Below are positions 46,999 through 57,058 of a stretch of DNA of 64,000 nucleotides, piece by piece; within the stretch, counting starts at the first letter, position 1, and each line of letters opens with the position of its first letter. The translations under genes were made by a program, and so were the position numbers. Below the pieces are notes generated by a model. It did no database searches. It was not told the origin of the DNA and was given only the letters and a program-made list of their open reading frames with translations. The DNA comes from Isoetes taiwanensis. Its lineage: Eukaryota > Streptophyta > Lycopodiopsida > Isoetales > Isoetaceae. The stretch is taken from positions 5,459,789-5,523,788 of the forward strand of contig JAJEKV010000012.1 of the NCBI GenBank assembly GCA_021234155.1. Direction: 5' to 3'.

Positions 46999-47593
46999 CG
47001 ATGCCATGAGGAGACTCAATAGAGCAGAAGTTCAACAAGAGGAATGGGGCAGCGTGAAAAAAATCGGATGAGGAGGAGGCCATGCCGTCCAAGACTGAAA
47101 TGGAAAGCATTTTCATCCAGCTGAAACAAGAGAGAGATCTTGCCATTAAGAAGCTACTAAAGAGAAAAGAAGTTTGGAGGTATAACGGGTTGAGGCCATA
47201 CTTTCTGAATTTGTTTCATGCATGGCAGCAAAAAAGGGAGGCACACGTACTCCTTTTGTTAGACTTCACCAATTTCTCCTGTGAGGAGCTAGATCTACTG
47301 TTGAATATCTTTGGTAGACGCAGGGGTGGCTAACCCGACAATCCGTGATCCGATAGCAAAGACAAGGACGCTTCCGCTTCCCATCTGAGACTTTATATAA
47401 GTGTACTTACTGTTTATTTCTTTAACTTTCTATGCTTATATTCTCTCCATAATAGAAGAATTTTTGGACATGACAGAATCTTTATTTCTGTATGCTAATG
47501 CTGGTGTATCATTTTCCAAGGATATACCTCCCCTGATGTACTTATTTTAATATGAATACTAAAATCCTTGCCTTCAAAAAAAAAATAAAAAAA
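46999..47593 (+). mobile_element. 3' part of LINE-B
   Basis: Continues ORF2 in frame from 34789 (RLNRAEVQQEEWGSVKKIG) to TGA at 47069-47071, then a 3' UTR of about 500 bases ending in a mixed A tract at 47576-47593. The open frame 47082-47333 (EMESIFIQLKQERDLAIKKL) has coding character and may be a further frameshifted piece of ORF2 or of an adjacent sequence. Confidence 0.75.
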
Positions 47594-47811
47594 ATTATGT
47601 TACAGAGATAAATGCTACCGCGAACCGGAAGCCATCACTTAAGAGATTCCTAGTGCATCCGCTTTAGGGGGATTAATTCCATTGAGATTCATTCTGCGCG
47701 ACGGATCCTTTACCGTGATAAAAGTTTTGTCACGAACATGAGCCGAGGCGGATGCGTGATGAAGTTGACAAAGAAACCCTGCATCCCGGACAAGATGTAG
47801 CCTCGCTCATC

Positions 47812-48480
47812 GAGTCCAATACAACCTCAACCAAGAAAAACCAAGAGCTTAACTGAAATTCTCCTTGTTCTGGATTTTAATGGAGTTTTAGGCAAGTTTT
47901 ATGACTTGAAAGAGAGAATCCCCAGATCGGCCGAGCCGTAAGTGACCCTCCGTAAATTGAACCTTCAAAAGGCGCTTTCTTCGTGCCCGGATTACGGGAG
48001 TTCTTAGAATGGTGTTCTTCAAAAGTTGAGATTGTATTGTGGTCCAAAGATGGCTAAGAGTAATGCCGACCGGTTGGTGAGAAAGTTGTCGCAGAATATA
48101 AGGGCGATTTTTTTTATTTGGAATCATGAAGATCACCAACACAAAATTAAAAGTGCTTAATAAGCCAATTTTCCTTAAGGATCTGTCCAAAGTGTACCGT
48201 AAATACCGGAAATACCAAGTGAAAAACACATTGTTGATAGATGACAACATATAAGGGTTCCCCGCCAACCACCAACACCATGATATGTCCAAATAGTTTT
48301 GCTCCCAACAAGTTGAATTCCAATTTCCTTTTGAGCAACTCAAACCATGGTCGGAAGGACTTCCGGGCTGCGAAAAGTGTGTCCGCTATGTGAAGGAAAA
48401 ATCAAATGTGGAACATGTGGGATTCTCAAGAGTTCATTAACCGCATGAAAATACTCGACAAGTATTTTCATAAATGAATC
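47812..48480 (+). pseudogene. FCP1/NIF-type (HAD) phosphatase fragment
   Basis: Three frames give the ordered motifs of the FCP1 homology (NIF) domain: SLTEILLVLDFNGVLGKFYD (47843-47900, the D-x-N-G-V-L motif I), FFVPGLREFLEWCSSKVEIV with LWS (47970-48050, motif of FVRPGL...F...WS type), SNADRLVRKLSQNI (48060-48100), then KPIFLKDLSKVYRKY, VKNTLLIDDNI with PPTTNTMICPNSF (48160-48300). Known homologues dephosphorylate RNA polymerase II CTD or related phosphoproteins. In-frame stops and shifts make it a pseudogene. It has no introns where seen and lies between LINE-B and the Ulp1-like piece, which suggests capture by a mobile element. Confidence 0.8.
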
Positions 48481-48561
48481 TTGTAAAACTTTTTTTGAAG
48501 TCAATATAAGTAAAAAAAATTCTATGATATGTGTTGTACTTTTTCAATTTAAAATATTTGA

Positions 48562-49300
48562 ATGGATTGTGAGCAAATGTTCTCGTGTGTGTTTAGAACT
48601 AGAGATGATAGAGCTTCGGCAGTCCCTGTCTATCTAAAGCCACATACACATTTAGAAGTGGTTCTGAGTGGAACTGAAACTGTCGTGATTAGCTCCACTG
48701 ACATCAAAATTTTGGAAGCTGATACGCAGTGGTTCAATGATCAATTGATCCTCCTCTACTTTCATCTGATTTGTGATCATCAAGATTGTGCCATCATATG
48801 CATATATTTGCAGATACATGGAATACTACTTGATGCTCCAAGGAATCAACCATCCCTTTCATTTCTTTGATCCTCTTTTTCACTCGACATTGTCCAATGA
48901 CACAAATAGTTACAAAACAATAAGGAAACATATGAATCTGGATAAGTGCCAGTACATGTTTGTGCCTGCTTTCACTGGACCTGTTTTCTACTTGTAAGCC
49001 GCACGTGTCTCGCACAGAGATATAAACCAGGGATATATCACTTTGATAGCTCGGGTTTGCATGGCAGAAGCAGACATATTGAGAGGTTAGTGCTTTCTCA
49101 TTGCATTTTGCTGTTGTAGCACAATGACAACAAACTTTGAATGCAGATTCCTGGAATTGCTTGGACACAATAATTTCAGCTTTACAACCTCAGATGTTGT
49201 GAAAATTTCCAGAACGCCTCTTCAAATCGATGGTCATTCATGTATTCCTGCCAGATGTTCGCTTTATGCACAAATTTGTGAGGGGGGTACTTGAAAGGAG
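48562..49300 (+). pseudogene. Ulp1-type (C48) cysteine protease fragment
   Basis: STDIKILEADTQWFNDQLIL (48690-48755) fits the L-x-x-x-x-W-L-N-D-x-x-I motif that opens the Ulp1/SENP fold. The next frame gives YMEYYLMLQGINHPFHFFDP and DKCQYMFVPAFTGPVFYL (48820-48997), the central strand region where H-W normally stands (here G-P-V-F-Y-L, so the catalytic His is not seen), followed by GYITLIARV-like residues and, near 49220, PLQIDGHSC in place of Q-x-x-x-x-D-C-G. Such Ulp1-like domains occur in SUMO proteases and in plant MULE and CACTA transposons. Stops and shifts make it a pseudogene. Confidence 0.6.
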
Positions 49301-49623
49301 GAATATATTGTTGTCCGATCTAGTAAGTCAACTCAAATGCAGCAGACAAACCAAACTCTGCTATTGACAAAGTGTGATTAACTGCATGTTGTGGACATTT
49401 CAGACCAGGATCTAGTTGATGTTAGAGTGTTCATGCTTGAAATTTAAGATTAGAAGCAACAAAAGCTGGAACTGAGAGGAACATATGTATTGGGAAGTAT
49501 GTAGGTGGATGAGTCACCTCGTACTTTAAAATCAATGTATATTTTTCTTATGTACATAATTGTTATTGTAACCTCGATTCATTTGAATGAAAATTCATAT
49601 TCACACAACATAACCACCAATTA

Positions 49624-50070
49624 ACCACCAACATAACTACTATGAACATTAATTAACACAAATCATTACATTAGACATGTTTAAAATTAAATTCCCCCTT
49701 AAACCCCCTTTTATTTGGGTGCATATTCACACGGGGGGTGACTCCGGGCAACGAGAGCTGTTGGATAGGCATATTCACCCCTTATTCCTTAATCTACACC
49801 GCATACAAAGTTCCTCGCTTGTGGGTATGGATGTATAGAATTTGTTATAATCAGATAACAAGATTTGCAAAATACTATAAGATTTCGTGCAATATACTAT
49901 ATGGTGTTGATTTTATACGCAAAACACAATTACAAAATTTCTCGCTTTTCTACGCCACCCCCCGTGAATATGTACCCAAACAAAAGGGGGGTTTAAGGGG
50001 AATTAAATTTTAAACATGTCTAATGTAATGATTTGTGTTAATTAATGTTCATAGTAGTTATGTTGGTGGT
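49624..50070. mobile_element. MITE with about 120-bp terminal inverted repeats
   Basis: 447 bp. The left arm starts ACCACCAACATAACTACT (49624) and the right arm ends with its reverse complement (50070). Arms of about 120 bases match at over 90%, through ATTAATTAACACAAATC and the C-rich block CCCCTTAAACCCCC. TA flanks both ends, compatible with a TA target duplication (Tc1/mariner-like MITE), although the end sequence is not the Stowaway consensus. The central 200 bases have no coding sense. Confidence 0.85.
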
Positions 50071-50492
50071 TATAGTACAAAATTTTTTGGCCCTTCGGGC
50101 CACAAAAGAAACAAACATAGATAAATTTTGAGGTAAAAAAAAAATAAAAATCAAAATAAAATAAAAGTACAAAATGATTGATGTGTTATTGCAAACCATA
50201 TATTTTAAATTGCATAATTTATAGGCTCCAAAATGACAGCATTGTAACAATGCGCTCAAATTGTCTTGAAATCATTCTAAAATAGCGTTGTTGCAACAAT
50301 GCGCTCAATTTGTCTTGACTGAATAGAAACTGTAGGCATTGGTAAATACACATAAAATAGAAATGGATCATGACAAACTTGATCTTCCTTAGTTGTTTGG
50401 CAACACACCTTTACCACACACACACCATTCACCACATACCATACACCAAATGTGTGGTGGTAGCAAGGAGTTGTAGGACATTGTGCAGGGTG

Positions 50493-50890
50493 TGTAGTGG
50501 TGGTGGTATGGTGTGGTGTGGTGTGGTGGGGTGTGGTGGTGGTGGTGGTGTGTGGTGGTGTGTGGTGGTATGGTGTGGTGTGGTGGAGTGTGGTGGTCTT
50601 GGAGGAGTGGTGGTGGTGGAGGGTGGTGGTGGGGTGGGTGGGGGTGGTGTGGTGGAGTGTGGTGGAGGGGTGTTGTGTGGGACATGGTGGAGTGTGGTGG
50701 TGGTGGTGGAGTGTGGTGGAGGGGTGTTGGTGTGGGATATGGTGGAGTGTGGTGGTAATGGACAATGTGGTGCATGTGGTGGTGGTTTGAAATATGGTGA
50801 TAAATGTAGTGGTCGCAAAGATGTGGTGGTAGTCTATGGTGGATGAAATTTAGTGGTGGGATAGATGATGGGGTGTGGTGGGGTGAGGGG
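50493..50890. repeat. GTGGT/GGT simple repeat
   Basis: Purely G and T plus some A: GTGTGGTGGTGG-type repeats, including GGTGGGGTGGGTGGGGGTGG near 50630. The His/Thr/Pro-rich or Gly/Val/Trp-rich open frames here are artefacts of the repeat. Confidence 0.92.
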
Positions 50891-50974
50891 GAAGAATAAA
50901 TAAAATTGAATCCACACATATCATACATTTAACATGCACACACCCACATGACACCATAGATATAACGCACACCA

Positions 50975-51032
50975 CACCGCACCGCACCGCACCGCACCGC
51001 ACCACACATCACATCACATCACATCACATCAC
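50975..51032. repeat. ACCGC and CACAT pentanucleotide microsatellites
   Basis: (ACCGC) about 5.6 copies at 50975-51002, followed by (CACAT) about 5.5 copies at 51005-51032. Confidence 0.93.
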
Positions 51033-51139
51033 TTTGATCCTATTTTGTCTGCCATAAAAAATCTGCCTATCCTGCTCTCATAACATTTCTGAAATTCGTA
51101 CACCCTGATAATAATTACATTCCTCTTCTAATGATTAGG

Positions 51140-51653
51140 ATCTACCCCCTAAATCTCGCTCCTACACTAGATTTTTGGCGCTTCGCTCTCAAGCTTCCAA
51201 GTTCATTCCGGCAATGGGAGGGATGTTCAGAGATCAATATGGGTACGACCTATCTAAAGTGAGCGAGGAGGGCCTTCTGCATGCTTTAACCGTGGCTCGT
51301 GATCAATCTCTCCAAGGTGGATATGCCTAATCCACCTTCTTTACTCAATTCTAAGCCACCCTAAACCCATACAAAGAGACCGATGCCGGGCTTTCAATGG
51401 CTATTTTGGGGTCGGATTGACAGAAGTGAGCTCTCGACAAGGTCCATGACCTTATGTTACATGCTGCCCAAAGACAGTATAACATGGGTTATTCTAAGAC
51501 TTGCTCGCCTCCGAGCTCAAGAACAAAGGAATTACCGGTAGCGTTGCTATGCTTACCATGAGGGGATGCAGAAGCATTGGCAAACCTCATCCTATGCAAT
51601 TTTGGGATGATCACGAAAAGCTCGATGCTTTAGTGCGTAAAATGCAATTTTGA
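51140..51653 (+). pseudogene. decayed coding stretch, unrecognised
   Basis: Coding character in two frames: FLALRSQASKFIPAMGGMF and DQYGYDLSKVSEEGLLHALT up to a TAA near 51330, then KVHDLMLHAAQRQYNMGYSK and LKNKGITGSVAMLTMRGCRS, HPMQFWDDHEKLDALVRKMQ to a TGA at about 51651. I do not recognise a family. It may be a retroelement or captured-gene piece. No splice sites are clear. Confidence 0.35.
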
Positions 51654-52082
51654 TGCACCGTCGAGCTGCTAACATACCAAAGATTTCCTCACGCTTTAGA
51701 AATGCATGTAAATTTAGTTCTCGGGTACAGAGCTTTCAATGGAAAGCCAAACTTTGTAAGATATGCTCCCTTTTTAATATATTATATTTTCCAACAGAGT
51801 CAGACTTTAATCTGACAAAAATTTATTTTTATTCAACAAAAATTTGTACTTTTTAGGATCAGTTAGTTGTCTGTCATTCTCAAATATTTTTAGACTGCAT
51901 TAACAATAATGCAAAGAAAGGAATATAGTACTTGTAACTCAATTCTGTCATGTTCTAATATTTCCAATATTAAATATTATTTATAAGCTGCATTTCAGAG
52001 TCAACTACACACAATTCACATGCTGCATACAGTACATCACAATCACTGTAGAACACAATAACCACCACACTAAGCACCATAA

Positions 52083-52993
52083 CTAAGAAAACATGAATAA
52101 CAGAAATAAACTAACCTCTGATTCCTTCAGATAGTGAGCAGCATGTTCTTCTCCTCTTACATTTCTCTCCAATCTTCTAGTTCTGACATCCTTTGTGTTA
52201 GGAGACATTCTGGTGTTCTCAATCCAAAAATTTTGAATATTTTCTATCTGTTCATCTGAAATTGCATCGAATCTTTTAGCCCTCTTATAAGAAACCCATT
52301 TCCCATCATTGTAATCGATCTCTTCCCTCTTTTTCTTTGCCTTTTGCAGGTTTCTTGGGTGAACACCTAATACATTTCCAAGATCTCGCTGGCTGATTTT
52401 GTCACTTGTTTCAGAATCTGCACGGCATGGTACAGACATTGCAAGGCAGCTATTCTTGGCTGCTAGGCAGTCATTGCTGGTAGAGAGTTTCACAGTCTGC
52501 ATGGAGTTCTAGAGGCTCCTTATAACGATGCTCTTGGCTTCCAAATCTTTTAATTCTTCACCTATGAATTTTTCCAATGTTTTATCCCTCAAAAACTCAA
52601 GTAAATTTTCTTTCTTCATGCTATCCTCAATTCTTTTGGTCTGTTTATGGAAAGATGTTAGCAAATTAAGGACAATGCGGCGTTTACTGCTTGCACTTCT
52701 TGATGAACCGGTTCCTTCTGCCAATTCTGCAAGCTCCAATTTTTCTTCTCTTCTTCCTCTGGCATCTTTTCTTCAACATTTCTTCTTCCTTGGTTCTTCT
52801 TCGTTTTCTCCTGTCTGAAATGCCGGTTTGTGGACAGATTACATCGTTGACATCCATATCCACAATGGATTGGAGCTTGCAGCACGCAAGGTGAAGTCCG
52901 TATTTCTGTTTTGGAAGGCCAGATAGTCAGATAGTTGCTGTTAAAATCTAGGTCACAGAACTTCAAGCACCGCTTAGTGACCTGCAAAAACAA
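52083..52993 (-). pseudogene. transposon-associated ORF, unrecognised family
   Basis: Minus strand. A first piece (52993 to about 52750) has GYGCQRCNLSTNRHF and a K/E-rich segment. After a shift the second piece (52739-52083, one frame) reads through one TAG at 52511-52509: LNLLTSFHKQTKRIEDSMKK, then SQRDLGNVLGVHPRNLQKAK (helix-turn-helix-like), FDAISDEQIENIQNFWIENT, RMSPNTKDVRTRRLERN. The S-P-N-x-K-D-V-x-x-R signature recalls long ORFs I associate with transposons in non-flowering plants and animals, but I cannot name the family. Element III begins next to its 5' end. Confidence 0.45.
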
Positions 52994-54629
52994 AAGATTG
53001 TGGATGACGCAAAGATTGCTAACCTCTAGCTACAAGTCTCTACTCAAGATCCCATGCCTTTCCAGGCCATATAGGCTCACCGAAAACTCAAAGAACAACT
53101 TCGTCTCCTTGCTGAGAAAGAAAACAAAATCAAATATCTAGAACATCAGTTGCAACGGGTAATCCAGTCTGCAGATGAAGCCCATCAACAGCAAGAGACT
53201 TACATAGCTTTAGCTATCAATATTCCTAGTGATTTTTCCATGCTCACAAGCTATTTGGATTATGTGAAGTGACAAAGACATCTTTTCATGCTCAGATGGT
53301 TCAATGCCAACGGTGCTATCGATGTGATCTTCACCAGCAAGGATTTGCTTATTCTCTGGCCAGACCTTACTATTGAAGAAAAGGGACTTCTTTGTGGCTT
53401 GCTTACCTTTTAGCTCATCACCTGTGAAGACCAAGATTTCTTCATTCTTCGACTTGTCCAACCCATGGCCTATGTCATGCATGATTTCTATCTCGCCGAC
53501 ACCTGCGACAAGTTCATTGACAGTCCATCCTGTGCCTTCCAAGGAGATATCCACGCAAGGTGGTTGTTATAACAAGACAACAAGTATGTTCACGATCAAT
53601 CCTGGGTTAATGCTCGTCAAAGTGAGTACATGCCCCAAATTTTGTCGCTTATTTGCCTCTTTGATTGAGGAAGCCTTGCATGAGCTCTGTAAGTACATGT
53701 ATGAGGAATTGAGGATTGGGTATGCTCAACTTTACTTACAGCACTTAGGCTCCTTCAACAGTCTCTGTGCCTATCTTGAGAGCCAGACCATTCCTGTGGA
53801 TTGGGATCCTCCCCCTCTGAATACTCTACTCCCCTGTCCTGAATGGGAACGCTAGTGTCGAGTCCTGGATTTGGATTTGCTTTAGAAATTCTGCACTCAA
53901 GCTTAAAAGCTCATGATGCAATCTGCTCCTCAACACGACACTCCTTATGCATCACTAGGAGCACCACCACGCGGTCATTTTCTCACCTTTGATTGGTGCT
54001 CATCCTTTTGGATCAAAGCTTTGGCTGATCATGTTGATTGGACCTCCGGATATAGATCTATAGATATCCGTTGGGATCCATGCTTTGTGCGTAGGAATGC
54101 TTCGCAAGAAGGGGACAACTTTGATTATACTAGAGATTGGATATACATCCCAAATAAACGAGGTTGGAAAATCACAGCCAATGCGGTCTGGGGACTCGCT
54201 CAATTTTTTGAAAGAACTACCACTTTCTCGGATCCGTCTGTTTACAAACAAGTAGGTTTTTGTGTTGCTTTGAAATGTCTCCTCACCTGCTCCTTGGCTC
54301 GCAGTTGCAATCCCAATGCTAGTGCCACTGCGTTTGGCCTCCAAACCTGCTTGATGATTGAATGCCAGTTTGTTCTAGCAAAGCTCACTGTGCCTTTAAA
54401 GACATGGCACAGTCTGGATTTTTGTTGGACACGTTCACCATCTATTGGGTTAAACACTGCGGATGCTTTGAAAGACTGACAAGATCTCATTCAGAAGTAT
54501 CACTCCGAGGCTCATCCTCATAGTCGTCATGATGATTTCAATCAAGTCACAGGTTTTCCATCTCCTGAGACCATGCCTGCTTTTCTCTCCTCCGAGTGTT
54601 CTTTGGTTGGGGGGGAGAGGGGAGGGGGG
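52940..54629 (+). pseudogene. post-integrase ORF of element III (C-terminal half)
   Basis: Coiled coil first (QKQKIVDDAKIANL; KLKEQLRLLAEKENKIKYLE), then the C-terminal domain: EKGLLCGLLTF, VQPMAYVMHDFYLADTCDKF (53455-53515), YAQLYLQHLGSFNSLCAYLE (53720-53780), and a long open frame 53913-54479 with TPYASLGAPPRGHFLTFDW, IDIRWDPCFVRRNASQEGDN, YTRDWIYIPNKRGWKI, WGLAQFFERTTTF, LARSCNPNASATAFGLQ. The last 188 codons are the best preserved copy of this domain in the window. Everything 5' of the coiled coil, including pol, is missing. Confidence 0.7.
54609..54629 (+). other. polypurine tract of element III
   Basis: GGGGGGGAGAGGGGAGGGGG, all purine, ends exactly at the TG of the LTR at 54630. It primes plus-strand synthesis. 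Confidence 0.85.
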
Positions 54630-54809
54630 TGTTAGTTCTGTGCCATCAGGCACTGGACTATTTCTGAGCACTACGTAGGCCAGCACACAAGAGCCCAAAG
54701 GCACGGGTCAAGGTCAAGCAGGAGCGTCAAGTAGCAAATCCACGCCCACTCAGAAAACCCACGCACCCATCAAAGAAGAGGGCGAAGGGTGACAAATAAC
54801 TACCTCCGG
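54630..54809 (+). repeat. 3' LTR of element III, truncated
   Basis: TGTTAGTTCTGTGCC and the next 165 bases align with the element I LTR (about 90% by eye), then stop after CTCCGG where LTR IV begins. The remainder is not seen elsewhere in the window. Confidence 0.88.
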
Positions 54810-56355
54810 TGTGATGTTCCACATATTTATACGGTGTATGTATAAATATACTGACACATCACGGGCCGAGGATACGCCATCATGGGGGTATGTAACCCAT
54901 GGAGTTAACCATAAAGGATTAATTTAGCTATGCTAAATTAATAAGGGTTTAATTAAGGGCTAATTGCCTAGTTAACTTAATTAAGCTAATTAATTAATTA
55001 GTCAAGAGACACCTGGCCAAACTCGATTGGCCAAAATAAGGATGCTAATTTGAGGCAGCAAATTGGATCCCTATCCCAATTTTGCCCCAAATTGAACTAA
55101 GGAGCAGGAGAGAGCAGTTGAGCGCCCAACCTATTCAAGCATGGAGACTCCACATGACAACGGTTCCAGTCGTAATTCGGGTTAGTAAATAGGTTAACTT
55201 GGTATTTCTAGGGTCAGCGCCTCTGTCAGGCTTCTTTGTTGATCTTTTGCTATTGAATAACCCTTGTTTGATAGTTAGAACTGTTCTTAGTTCTTGATTA
55301 TGTATTGTGATGGATGGATGTATCTTTGGTAGCATCTCTATTAGTTCTTCCAGAAAACAGGGATTAAGGGGGGTAGAGACCTTTGTATCCTATGCTTATT
55401 TAGTATGCTTCTATTAGATCCAGTAATACCCATTAATTGCGGCCTGCGCACAACATCCCACCGTGCTGTGGAATCTATGGCATCATTGAAGCACCAGATA
55501 AGGGGCTGTAGTGAGGAAGTGTGGGGTGGGGTCTCGCCTGAGCATAAAAGGCTACGGGGACTCCTATAGTGAGCTAGGCCTAATAGTCAGTCACGTAGAG
55601 GGCCGGGTATGGGTCTGACACTCCCTGGGTACAGAGATGTGACCCGAAGGGGGCATCCTGTACTTTGATGATAAAGTTAGGGGAGTACGTCGGGTACGGA
55701 AGGAGGTGCTGATGGATCTCTTCCTCTAGCTCACCCATGGATTCACTGCGACTCTGGAAGGGGACACTTCCCCGACCTGCCTCATCACACTAGGGAGATG
55801 CAACCTGGAGTAGGCTCACGGGCTTACCCCTTTGAGCCTACATCTCCGGAAGGCTACAATGGCGCCACAGCTTGATTCAGCTCATCTGCAAAGTGTGCAT
55901 AGGAGGGGCGGATGGAGTGGACAACCCTAGCCCCAATGTTCTATGCCAGCCAATGCCTTGTTAAGATTCTGTCTGCTGATCTCCTGAGACCTAGCCGTCA
56001 GTCGATCCCCATTGGAGTCTAAGCCAGGGTAGAACCTTGGGTTTGGGATGTTTTCCTTAGTATTAGATGTATCTTCTCTGTTGCTAGTATTTGGATGGAT
56101 GTGCCACCCTTCGTGGTGGTTCTTTATTATATGATTATGCTGTGTGCTAACCTTGTATTCACGCTTCTGCGATATAGGAGATCCATTGAAGGTATGGACC
56201 GGAATGACACCTCCGTGTCCTTCCCCTGGGTACCTGCTATGCGGGTAGTCTGAGGTAGACGGAGGGCCCTGCTCATGGCGAGTTGATTGCCATGGGAGGG
56301 GGAAGTCCCTGTATGTATACGTCCGGAGTGCCGTATATGTTCAGGGAGCGTCACA
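54810..56355 (+). repeat. LTR IV, a different LTR family
   Basis: 1546 bp. It starts TGTGATGTTCC and ends GGGAGCGTCACA, whose reverse complement TGTGACGCTCCC matches the start, and is followed one base later by a tRNA-iMet primer site. It is inserted into the LTR of element III. No second copy of this LTR is in the window, so its 3' partner is either lost or beyond 64 kb. Confidence 0.8.
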
Positions 56356-56356
56356 A

Positions 56357-56369
56357 TGGTATCAGAGCC
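56357..56369 (+). other. primer binding site of element IV (tRNA-iMet)
   Basis: TGGTATCAGAGCC, a perfect match to the standard plant initiator-Met primer site, one base after LTR IV. Confidence 0.88.
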
Positions 56370-56791
56370 ATGGTTTTGGTTGACCGGAATCATAGCACTG
56401 ACCAAATTCTAAACCGTTAGTTCGGTGGTTACGTGGGAGTTTAAGTTTAGCTAAACTGCCTAACTTCTCAGTGATTTAGTCTTTATGCTAGGTTCGTGTA
56501 ATAAATTGTTTGAGATTTAGGAAGTTTAGGGTGAATTTGGTGTGGAAATGGTATAATTAAAGGACCCAAGTTTAGATGGGTCAGAACTTTTAGTGGATAG
56601 CTCTGGATGGAGGCTTAAAATTGCTCCAACGCCTCCCAAGACATCCCAAATACCCTAGGGGGCACATTTCCCGAGGCGAAGATGGCGACCCCAAGGCCAG
56701 GAGACAAAAGGTGCGCTGACATACATTTTTGGTTTTAGAATCGAAAGTTGAGCGCGTATTTGTGCCTCAGCGCACCTATACGGCTTCACCA

Positions 56792-56814
56792 TATAAAATA
56801 CGTGTAGTATAAAA
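56792..56814 (+). promoter_or_regulatory. TATA-like motifs upstream of the 57059 ORF
   Basis: TATAAAA at 56792-56798 and 56808-56814, about 245-270 bases before the start codon. They could form a promoter for the ORF. Confidence 0.35.
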
Positions 56815-57058
56815 GTTAATGTATAAAAAATTTTAAACGTCTAGTTTTAAACTTGTCTTTTTGAAAGTGTGCTTTCTTTGACGCCTTCTTTCCGCCATAG
56901 CCGACGGACCCGAGCTCCAACGCCGCCATAGCTGACCTTACCTTGCACCCTGTTTACACCTTAACACCCTGGCGCCTCCACATAGGGTCTAGCGCCAACC
57001 TAATTTTCTCCAAGCGCCATACCTTTCTGGTAATAGTGTCTACTGCCACTTGTTCACC

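Larger units (their letters stand above)
33717..47593 (+). mobile_element. LINE-B: 5'-truncated L1-like element, split by element II
   Basis: The two halves are 33717-34789 and 46999-47593, about 1.67 kb in all. Removing element II and one copy of TTACA restores the ORF2 frame across the joint. The 3' end is CCTTC(A)n (47571-47593). A likely target duplication flanks it: ATTATGTTATAGATA just before 33717 and ATTATGTTACAGAGATA just after the tail (47594-47610). It is related to LINE-A by protein sequence and by its tail. Confidence 0.85.

Noticed and set aside
50277-50928. Several long frames on both strands
   Set aside because: Products of the GGT/GTGGT simple repeat, with no normal composition.
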